Assembly: GCA_017547125.1 (NCBI GenBank)
Contig: JAFYQL010000103.1
Coordinates: 1-5,173 of the forward strand
Reading direction: 5' to 3'
Length of the DNA: 5,173 bases
Source: Bacillota bacterium
Lineage (GTDB): Bacteria > Bacillota > Clostridia > Lachnospirales > Anaerotignaceae
Under the pieces are notes generated by a model. The model was not told the DNA's origin and searched no databases. It saw nothing but the letters and a program-made list of their open reading frames with translations. Shown in pieces: positions 1 through 5,173 of this stretch (positions are counted from its first letter, which is position 1; every line of letters starts with the position of its first letter). The translations under genes and the position numbers were made by a program.

Positions 1-1746
1 AAAGATGACGAAAAGGAACTTAAAAAAGCTATTGATGACCTTGATTACAAGGTTGGCATGTTTGCTATCGGCCACCACGTAAACACAGTTCAGGAAAAAT
101 ATAAAAATTACGAAAGAGTAATTAAGTATATTCAGGCAGTTCAGGAAGATGTACTTGAAAATATCGATCAGTTTATTCCAACTGAGGTTGAAGAAGAAGA
201 GGGTATGGCGTCAATTATGCCTCTTCTTGGCAAAAAGCAGACAGAAGATGTTACTCTTAAATATAAAGTAAACCTTATTGTAGACAACAGCGAAAATGTT
301 GGTGCACCGGTTGTGCTTGATTTTAACCCGACATATTCAAACCTTATGGGTGAAATTGAATATGACAGTGAGTTTGGTAACCTTACAACAGACTTTATGA
401 AAATCAAGGCAGGTCTTTTCCATAAGGCAAATGGTGGATACCTCATTGTTCAGGCCCAGGATATTCTTTCAAACCCATATAGCTGGGAAGCAGTGAGAAG
501 AGTTGTTAAAACAAGAGAAATCACCATGGAAATGTCACGTGAGCAGATGCTTGCAGTTACTGCACCTTCTCTTAAGCCTGAACCTATTCCTGTTGATGTT
601 AAGGTTATTATGATAGGCTCAAGCTACTACTACGATATGCTTCGTGAGTATGACGAAGAGTTTGATAAATACTTCAAAATTCTTGCCGATTTCGATTATG
701 AAATGGACAGAAATGATGAAAATATAACTGCTTTTTCTCACTTTGTAAAATCATACGTTGATAAGGAAAAGCTTATGCCATTTACTGCAGATGCAGTTGC
801 GGCACTTACAGAATATTCTTCAAGACTGGTTGAAAGTCAGAAGAAACTTTCAACACGTTTCAACAGAATTTCTGAAATACTTTCAGAAGCTGATACTTGG
901 GCACGAATTGACGGAAAAGAAATGGCCGACAGAACATACGTTATAAAAGCTATTGCCGAAAAGGAATACCGACAGAGAATGTATGAAGAAAAGCTTGGCG
1001 AAATGCTTGAAGAAGAAGTTATCATGATTGATACTGATGGCAGCAAGGTTGGTCAGATAAATGGTCTTGCAGTGCTTGATATGGGTAGCTATAGCTTTGG
1101 TAATCCGTCAAGAATTACTGCATCAACTTATGTTGGCAAAAGCGGTATCGTAAACATCGAAAAAGAAGCACAAATGAGCGGCCCTACACACAACAAGGGC
1201 GTGCAGATTATCAGCGGCTACCTTGGCAGTATGTATGCTCAGGAGTTTCCGCTTTCACTTACCGCACGTATCTGCTTTGAACAGAATTATAACGGTATTG
1301 ACGGCGACAGTGCATCAAGCACAGAGCTTTACTGTATACTTTCAAGCCTTTCAGAAATACCTATCAAGCAGGGCATTGCCGTTACAGGCTCTGTAAATCA
1401 GAAAGGTGAAATTCAGGCTATCGGCGGTGTTACTCACAAAATTGAAGGATTCTTCGATCTTTGCAAGAAGAGAGGGCTTACAGGAGACCAGGGTGTGCTT
1501 ATTCCGGTTTCTAATGTCAGCGACCTTGTGCTTAAGGAAGAAGTCTGTCAGGCGGTTAAGGAAGGTATGTTCCATATCTATCCTGTAAGCCACATTGACC
1601 AGGGTATTGAAATACTTATGGATACACCTGCAGGAAGCAAAAATGCATCAGGTAAATATCCGGCTCAGTCAGTACACGGCAAGGTTATGAAAAAACTTAA
1701 AGATTTTTATAAAAAAGCAAGTGGAGAAGCACTTGCAAAGAAATGA
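1..1746 (+). CDS. Lon-like AAA+ ATP-dependent protease (LonB/AAA_32 type, MEROPS S16), C-terminal part; 5' end outside window
   Basis: This is an energy-dependent serine protease of the LonB-like group found in Clostridia, expected to degrade damaged or regulatory proteins. The frame is open from base 1, so the ATG at 58 is internal and the N-terminal part, including the P-loop, lies upstream. In window codons, a helical insertion region (about 1-100) is followed by the rest of the AAA+ module: LFHKANGGYLIV (about 140-150, Walker B region), VKVIMIGS (sensor 1 region), FKILADFDYEM (arginine finger region) and LSTRFNRISEILSEAD (sensor 2 helix). The protease domain spans about 340-560. It carries the LonB-style GDSAS motif with nucleophile Ser437 (codon 1309-1311) and the GGVTHKIEG motif with Lys480 (codon 1438-1440). 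The Ser-Lys spacing of 43 equals that of E. coli Lon (S679/K722). The GDSAS form, rather than PSAG, points to LonB rather than LonA. The gene ends with TGA just before a terminator. Family assignment is firm; the substrate is unknown. The Walker B acidic residue is not at its usual place. Confidence 0.93.
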   Translation, partial: KDDEKELKKAIDDLDYKVGMFAIGHHVNTVQEKYKNYERVIKYIQAVQEDVLENIDQFIPTEVEEEEGMASIMPLLGKKQTEDVTLKYKVNLIVDNSENVGAPVVLDFNPTYSNLMGEIEYDSEFGNLTTDFMKIKAGLFHKANGGYLIVQAQDILSNPYSWEAVRRVVKTREITMEMSREQMLAVTAPSLKPEPIPVDVKVIMIGSSYYYDMLREYDEEFDKYFKILADFDYEMDRNDENITAFSHFVKSYVDKEKLMPFTADAVAALTEYSSRLVESQKKLSTRFNRISEILSEADTWARIDGKEMADRTYVIKAIAEKEYRQRMYEEKLGEMLEEEVIMIDTDGSKVGQINGLAVLDMGSYSFGNPSRITASTYVGKSGIVNIEKEAQMSGPTHNKGVQIISGYLGSMYAQEFPLSLTARICFEQNYNGIDGDSASSTELYCILSSLSEIPIKQGIAVTGSVNQKGEIQAIGGVTHKIEGFFDLCKKRGLTGDQGVLIPVSNVSDLVLKEEVCQAVKEGMFHIYPVSHIDQGIEILMDTPAGSKNASGKYPAQSVHGKVMKKLKDFYKKASGEALAKK

Positions 1747-1750
1747 TTTC

Positions 1751-1786
1751 AAAAGGATTTCCTTAATTAAAAGGAAATCCTTTTTT
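1751..1786 (+). terminator. Rho-independent terminator of the Lon-like gene, possibly bidirectional
   Basis: A perfect 14-bp inverted repeat (1751-1764 pairing with 1771-1784) encloses the 6-base loop AATTAA. It starts four bases after the protease stop codon and ends in six T residues (1781-1786). On the minus strand the stem is followed by only four T residues, so it may also stop transcription of the small converging gene, but more weakly. The loop contains the TAA stop of that minus-strand gene. Confidence 0.92.
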
Positions 1787-1931
1787 GTATATGCGGCGAA
1801 GAAGAAGAAACTGTATTTTCAAAATAAGGGCAAAGTGATTCAAACTGCAGAAACATATCCTGATTTCTTGGAGAAATAAAGAAACTGCATCTTCCGTCCT
1901 TTTTATATTGACATTTTTTATGACAAAACAT
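1767..1931 (-). CDS. Small cysteine-containing hypothetical protein (54 aa)
   Basis: A 54-residue protein of unknown function. The ATG at 1931-1929 was chosen because AAGGAG lies exactly 8 bases upstream; the longer ORF from 2009 has no such site and would add an unrelated 26-residue lead. Four cysteines form the pattern C3-x3-C7-x7-C15-x18-C34, with the local motifs CQYKKDGRC and CPYFE. From memory, short clostridial proteins of the form CxxxCxYxxDGxC...CxYF are common and are often labelled 'hydroxymyristoyl-ACP dehydratase' in databases, a name their size does not support. Four cysteines suggest zinc or another metal, but this is inference. The protein has no signal peptide or membrane segment. 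The last codons (KRISF) and the stop lie in the terminator shared with the converging protease gene. The gene is probably real; its function is unknown. Confidence 0.68.
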   Translation of the reverse strand: MFCHKKCQYKKDGRCSFFISPRNQDMFLQFESLCPYFENTVSSSSPHIQKRISF

Positions 1932-1939
1932 GGCATTAA

Positions 1940-1945
1940 CTCCTT
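1940..1945 (-). promoter_or_regulatory. Ribosome binding site that fixes the start of the small cysteine-containing gene
   Basis: The minus strand reads AAGGAG, then 8 bases, then ATG at 1931-1929. This is a near-ideal Shine-Dalgarno sequence at ideal spacing, and it is the main reason for calling the 54-residue form rather than the 80-residue ORF. Confidence 0.75.
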
Positions 1946-1957
1946 GTGAAAAGTTGT

Positions 1958-1985
1958 TTTTTATGTAGTTTGCAGCGAATGTAAA
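1958..1985 (-). promoter_or_regulatory. Possible weak promoter for the small minus-strand gene
   Basis: On the minus strand, TTTACA (1985-1980, five of six matches to the -35 consensus) is followed after 16 bases by TAAAAA (1963-1958, four of six matches to -10). Transcription would start a few bases before the ribosome binding site. In DNA this AT-rich such matches arise easily, so this is tentative. Confidence 0.3.
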
Positions 1986-2042
1986 CAAATTATTAAATTT
2001 ATCTTGCAATTAATTTTTTTGCTACACAAAAAGGTCTTTTTT

Positions 2043-2051
2043 TGATATAAT
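2043..2051 (+). promoter_or_regulatory. Extended -10 promoter of the amidase gene
   Basis: TGATATAAT is a perfect extended -10 element (TGn plus TATAAT at 2046-2051), about 33 bases before the amidase start codon. The -35 region is poor: the best options are ACA-containing bases around 2021-2028. This is the usual trade-off when TGn is present. A vegetative sigma factor promoter is the simplest reading. The ribosome binding site AGGAG follows at 2069-2073, 10 bases before ATG. Confidence 0.65.
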
Positions 2052-2083
2052 CTGTAGGTATTTGAAATAGGAGTTGACGAAAA

Positions 2084-4177
2084 ATGTTTAAATATATGAA
2101 AATGCTTTTTCTTGCGGCTGCCTGCACAGTTTTGACACTGGGTGCAGTTTCAACCGTATATGCACAAAGGGTTAAGATGAACCTTGTGTATGACGGGGTA
2201 AGCCACAAGTATGATGAAGAAGAAATAAAAATAAAAGTAAACGGAAAAGAAATAACAGGCATGGATGTTCCTGCGGTAAGTATAAACGGCAGAACAATGG
2301 TACCTGCAAGAGCAATATTTGAAGAAATAGGCGCTGAGGTTGCCTGGAACGGCGGCACACAGGAAGTTTATATCATACACGACAGTGATGTTGTTACACT
2401 TCAGATTGATAGCAATATAGGCACTGTAAACGGCTATGCTTTCGTTATGGACACACCTGCAAAAATAGTTAATGACAGAACTCTTATACCTGTAAGAGCG
2501 GCTGCAGAGGCGCTTAAATACAATGTTGGCTGGGACGATGCAACAAGAACAGTTACACTTGATAAAAATGTTCCAAAGCCACCTGTTGTTGAAGAAAAGC
2601 CTGAAAATGACGGCTACGGCAATGAGGTTGACGACAAGATAAACACAGATATCGAGGCCGAAGATGAACTTATAGGCGTTAAATCTGTTTCTGTGCCTGC
2701 ATCTGCAACAAGCGATCAGATTTTTACTATTAAGGCAAACGAAGAAATTGAAGACTTTGAAACATTTATACTTAACGACACAAGACTTGTAGTTGATATC
2801 TATAATGCAAAAAATAATGTTTCAAATTCCAACATAACAAAAACAAACTCTTCTGTTGTTACTGCTGTGCGTTCAGGTCAGTTCCAGAAGGACCCTGTAT
2901 ATATCACAAGAGTTGTATTTGACCTTAAGGTTGGTGTTGAAAGTGAAGTAAGACTTTCAAAAGACAAAAAGAGCCTTGAAGTTGAATTTGAAACAAACAG
3001 TGTACATTCTGTTGATGTTCTTAAGCAGGGCAAGTCTGAAATAATCGAAATCTATGGTGATACAGCGCCTATGGTTGAGGCTGAGCTTGCAGGATGGCCG
3101 CTGAGACTTATAATGGATATTCCTGGTGCAGTATCCGAACTTGATAAAAACCTTGGGGTTTCAACAAAGTTTATTTCTTCTATGACGGCTGAACAGTATG
3201 ATAACAAAACTGTGAGAATTACTGCCGAGCTTAATGAAAACATTGAGTATGAAATTTACTACAAAGATGATTATGCAGTGGTTGAAATTAAAGAAGCCAC
3301 AATTGATAACATAAGCTTTGATGAAGACGACGATATAGTTGTGCTTGAAGGTGCAGGAAGTATTGATGCAGATGCCATAGTAGACTTTGACGACTTCAAC
3401 AACGGCACATATATTTTCTATCTTCCTGATGATTATTCTGATATCTACGGCAAGGGTACAATTTTTGTAGACAGTAAATATATCGAAAAAATTGAAGTTG
3501 GCGTAAAGAATGGAAAAACTTATATCGAGCTTACAGAAAAACGAAGCATTTCTGTTAAGATTAAGGAAAAGAAGGGCAAACTTCAGCTTCAAATTTCAGC
3601 ACCTGAAATTTCAGGTGAAAAGATAGTTGTAATTGACGCAGGTCACGGTCTCCACGATAACGGAGCAAGTGCCAACGGTCTTATTGAAAAGGAAATCAAC
3701 CTCGATATCGTTCAGCGACTTTACGAATATCTTGAAGATGATGAAAACATCAAAGTATACGCAACACGTCTTGATGACTCATACCCAACAAACATCAGCC
3801 GTGCGCAGCTTGCCAACCAGGCGGGAGCAGACCTTTTTGTTTCAATCCACCAGAATACAGGCGAAAACCTTGATGCAAAGGGTACAGAAGTGCTTTATGC
3901 AACTCACGAAGGCGAAACAAGCGGACTTACAAGCAAGGTTGCTGCACAGACACTTCTTAAGTATGTATGTGATGCTGCTGATACTGAAAACAGAGGCGTT
4001 AAACTGAGAAATGACCTTATTGTTCTTAACCAGACAAAAGTGCCTGCAGTACTTATTGAAGTATGCTTTATGACCAACGAAGATGACGTTGAGATGATTG
4101 AAAGAAGCAAAAACAGAGATGCAATTGCCGAAGGAATTTATAACGGTATTGTTGATCTTCTTGCAAGATACGATTAA
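2084..4177 (+). CDS. Secreted N-acetylmuramoyl-L-alanine amidase with stalk and AMIN-like domains (Amidase_3)
   Basis: A zinc hydrolase that cuts the amide bond between N-acetylmuramic acid and the L-alanine of the stem peptide, acting outside the membrane on peptidoglycan. Residues 1-27 are a signal peptide (Lys-containing start, hydrophobic core, VYA cleavage motif). Residues about 40-160 resemble the copper amine oxidase N-terminal-like 'stalk' domain, with the paired hallmarks GRTMVPAR (69-76) and DRTLIPVR (131-138). An acidic, Pro-containing linker (about 163-200) leads to three consecutive AMIN-like segments (about 213-302, 318-402, 417-505), probably for wall binding. The catalytic Amidase_3 domain fills about 513-692. 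It shows VVIDAGHG with zinc ligand His521, EKEINLDI with Glu535, VSIHQN with His589, and VLIEVCFMTN with catalytic Glu659. All expected catalytic residues are present, so it should be active. ATG 2084 follows AGGAG. The gene has its own promoter and terminator, so it appears monocistronic. Its cellular role (daughter-cell separation, sporulation or germination) cannot be told from sequence. Confidence 0.95.
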   Translation: MFKYMKMLFLAAACTVLTLGAVSTVYAQRVKMNLVYDGVSHKYDEEEIKIKVNGKEITGMDVPAVSINGRTMVPARAIFEEIGAEVAWNGGTQEVYIIHDSDVVTLQIDSNIGTVNGYAFVMDTPAKIVNDRTLIPVRAAAEALKYNVGWDDATRTVTLDKNVPKPPVVEEKPENDGYGNEVDDKINTDIEAEDELIGVKSVSVPASATSDQIFTIKANEEIEDFETFILNDTRLVVDIYNAKNNVSNSNITKTNSSVVTAVRSGQFQKDPVYITRVVFDLKVGVESEVRLSKDKKSLEVEFETNSVHSVDVLKQGKSEIIEIYGDTAPMVEAELAGWPLRLIMDIPGAVSELDKNLGVSTKFISSMTAEQYDNKTVRITAELNENIEYEIYYKDDYAVVEIKEATIDNISFDEDDDIVVLEGAGSIDADAIVDFDDFNNGTYIFYLPDDYSDIYGKGTIFVDSKYIEKIEVGVKNGKTYIELTEKRSISVKIKEKKGKLQLQISAPEISGEKIVVIDAGHGLHDNGASANGLIEKEINLDIVQRLYEYLEDDENIKVYATRLDDSYPTNISRAQLANQAGADLFVSIHQNTGENLDAKGTEVLYATHEGETSGLTSKVAAQTLLKYVCDAADTENRGVKLRNDLIVLNQTKVPAVLIEVCFMTNEDDVEMIERSKNRDAIAEGIYNGIVDLLARYD

Positions 4178-4182
4178 AACCT

Positions 4183-4219
4183 AAACCGCTCTGAAAATAC
4201 AGTTTTCGGGGCGGTTTTT
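4183..4219 (+). terminator. Rho-independent terminator of the amidase gene
   Basis: A 15-bp stem (4183-4197 pairing with 4203-4217, including two G-T wobble pairs and the GC-rich base ACCGC/GCGGT) encloses the 5-base loop TACAG and runs into five T residues (4215-4219). It begins five bases after the amidase stop codon, so it should separate the amidase from rph. Confidence 0.92.
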
Positions 4220-4252
4220 ATTATATTTACAATAAATTAATAATTATATCTA

Positions 4253-4281
4253 TTGAATTTTTTCTGAATTTTTGATAGATT
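4253..4281 (+). promoter_or_regulatory. Probable promoter of the rph-rdgB operon
   Basis: TTGAAT (4253-4258) and the extended -10 TGATAGATT (4273-4281) are separated by 17 bases between hexamers, which would give a leader of about 40 bases before the rph start. An alternative overlapping pair is TTGATA (4272-4277) with TATTTT (4295-4300), also 17 bases apart. Some promoter is expected here because the preceding terminator should isolate rph. The rph ribosome binding site AGGAG follows at 4318-4322, 6 bases before ATG. Confidence 0.5.
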
Positions 4282-4328
4282 GATTAGGTACGTTTATTTT
4301 TAGGTGCATTTATAATCAGGAGAAAAAA

Positions 4329-5045
4329 ATGGAAAGAAATGACGGAAGAAAAGTTGATCAGTTAAGAAAAATTAACTTTATCAAAGACTTTACAAAATAC
4401 GCAGAAGGCTCAGTGCTTATTGAATGCGGAAACACAAAGGTTATCTGCAACGCAACAGTGGAAGAAAAAGTACCTCCTTTCAAAAAAGAAAGCGGAGAAG
4501 GCTGGGTAACAGCAGAATACTCAATGCTTCCAAGAGCAACTGCAACAAGAAACAGCAGAGACATAAACAAACTTAAACAGAACCAGAGATCAGTTGAAAT
4601 TCAGCGTCTTATCGGCAGAGCTTTAAGAGCAGCCGTAGACTTTAAAAAACTTGGAGAAAGAACAATTACAATTGACTGTGATGTTATTCAGGCTGATGGC
4701 GGCACAAGAACTGCATCAATCACAGGCGGCTTTGCAGCCCTTGGTATTGCCTGCAAAAAACTTGTTGAAGCAGGTCTTGTAGAAGAAAATCCTATTAAAA
4801 CAACTGTATCTGCAATCAGCGTTGGCATTGTTGACGGTGTACCTATGCTTGACCTTTGCTACGAAGAAGACAGCAGAGCAGATGTTGATATGAATGTTAT
4901 AATGACAGGCGAAGGCAATTTTGTTGAAGTTCAGGGTACAGGTGAAAATGGTACTTTCAGCATGGACGAACTTACAAAACTTATTGACCTTGCTAAAAAA
5001 GGAAACGAAGAACTTAAACTTAAACAGCTTGAAGTTATTGGTTAA
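4329..5045 (+). CDS. rph: Ribonuclease PH
   Basis: A phosphate-dependent 3'-to-5' exoribonuclease that trims nucleotides after the CCA end of tRNA precursors, releasing nucleoside diphosphates. It normally works as a hexamer in the cytoplasm. The 238-residue length is typical of full-length bacterial RNase PH. The opening RNDGRKVDQLRKI is characteristic. NQRSVEIQRLIGRALRA holds the conserved phosphate-site Arg87. CDVIQADGGTRTASITGG holds Arg127, equivalent to the well-studied Arg126 position. YEEDSRADVDMNVIMTG carries the acidic pair Asp181 and Asp187, and FVEVQGTGE follows. No key residue appears missing, so activity is expected. ATG 4329 is preceded by AGGAG at 6 bases spacing. The gene is first in an apparent operon with rdgB, 20 bases downstream, an arrangement common in Firmicutes (in Bacillus subtilis gerM-rph-rdgB). 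Confidence 0.98.
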   Translation: MERNDGRKVDQLRKINFIKDFTKYAEGSVLIECGNTKVICNATVEEKVPPFKKESGEGWVTAEYSMLPRATATRNSRDINKLKQNQRSVEIQRLIGRALRAAVDFKKLGERTITIDCDVIQADGGTRTASITGGFAALGIACKKLVEAGLVEENPIKTTVSAISVGIVDGVPMLDLCYEEDSRADVDMNVIMTGEGNFVEVQGTGENGTFSMDELTKLIDLAKKGNEELKLKQLEVIG

Positions 5046-5065
5046 TCAGAGAGGAAAATGAAGAA

Positions 5066-5173
5066 ATGCAAATAATATTTGCAACAAAAAACAGCGGCAA
5101 AGTAAGAGAAGTTAAAATGATACTTGAAGACATGGAAGCAGACGTGTTTACTATGGCTGAAGCAGGCATTGAT
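5066..5173 (+). CDS. rdgB: XTP/dITP diphosphatase (RdgB/HAM1 family), N-terminal 36 residues; 3' end outside window
   Basis: A housekeeping pyrophosphatase that hydrolyses non-canonical purine triphosphates (dITP, XTP) to monophosphates, keeping them out of DNA and RNA. Only the first 36 codons are present, but they carry the family signature near the N terminus: IIFATKNSGKVREVKMIL, with Thr7, Asn9, Gly11, Lys12 and Glu15 of the substrate-binding T-x-N-x-x-K loop. The start at 5066 is required by this motif. The Shine-Dalgarno AGAGG (5050-5054) lies 11 bases upstream, somewhat far, and the rph stop is only 20 bases before, so translation may be partly coupled to rph. A nearer ATG at 5058 is out of frame and leads to a stop after five codons. 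The adjacency to rph supports the call. Confidence 0.93.
   Translation, partial: MQIIFATKNSGKVREVKMILEDMEADVFTMAEAGID

Noticed and set aside
58..60. ATG at 58 as the true start of the Lon-like protease
   Set aside because: The same frame is open back to base 1 with protein-like sequence, there is no ribosome binding site before 58, and the AAA+ P-loop expected for the family must lie further upstream.
1932..2009. Longer 80-aa form of the small minus-strand gene starting at 2009
   Set aside because: There is no Shine-Dalgarno sequence before 2009, while the internal ATG at 1931 has a near-perfect one. The extra 26 residues are unlike the cysteine-containing part.
1787..2083. Riboswitch, attenuator or structured leader upstream of the amidase
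   Set aside because: The likely transcription start is only about 25 bases before the start codon, leaving no room for a structured leader. The rest of the gap is occupied by the small minus-strand gene.
1999..2358. 119-aa minus-strand ORF across the amidase start
   Set aside because: It is mostly antisense to the signal peptide and stalk domain, resembles no known protein, and is a shadow of AT-rich coding DNA.
3161..3592. 143-aa minus-strand ORF inside the amidase gene
   Set aside because: It lies wholly opposite a confidently assigned coding region, its composition (Ile, Phe, Val, Asn runs) is what the complement of GAA- and AAT-rich codons gives, and no family motif is visible.
3633..4007. 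124-aa plus-strand ORF in another frame over the amidase catalytic domain
   Set aside because: It overlaps the catalytic motifs read in the main frame, and its Thr/Gln-rich sequence is a frame-shifted shadow.
4311..4316. TATAAT just before the rph ribosome binding site as a -10 element
   Set aside because: Transcription would start inside or after the Shine-Dalgarno sequence, and no -35-like hexamer sits 16-18 bases upstream.

Overview
The window looks like an ordinary chromosomal stretch from a low-GC Clostridia-type member of the Firmicutes (Bacillota). The evidence is AT-rich coding sequence with many AAA, GAA and CTT codons, strong AGGAG-type ribosome binding sites, U-tailed hairpin terminators, a secreted amidase with clostridial domain architecture, and an rph-rdgB pair. 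I cannot fix the genus from the sequence. No mobile element, CRISPR array, tRNA or rRNA is visible.

From left to right: (1) The C-terminal part of a LonB-type Lon-like AAA+ protease enters from the left edge and ends at 1746, followed by a strong hairpin terminator (1751-1786). (2) A very small cysteine-containing gene lies on the minus strand (1767-1931) and converges on the protease. It has a clear AAGGAG ribosome binding site, and its last codons and stop lie inside the terminator hairpin. (3) A divergent intergenic region (1932-2083) carries an extended -10 promoter for the next plus-strand gene. (4) A 697-residue exported N-acetylmuramoyl-L-alanine amidase (2084-4177) has a signal peptide, a copper-amine-oxidase-N-like stalk domain, three tandem AMIN-like segments and an Amidase_3 zinc catalytic domain. 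It ends in its own terminator (4183-4219). (5) A short promoter region is followed by rph (RNase PH, 4329-5045) and, 20 bases later, the start of rdgB (XTP/dITP diphosphatase), which runs off the right edge.

Functionally the window holds separate transcription units: protein quality control (Lon-like), cell-wall hydrolysis (amidase), and an RNA-processing and nucleotide-pool-cleaning operon (rph-rdgB). The two terminators make read-through between units unlikely. I see no undescribed multi-gene system. The items most worth a second look are the small cysteine-containing gene embedded in the terminator, the non-canonical Walker B of the protease, and the triplicated AMIN-like region of the amidase.
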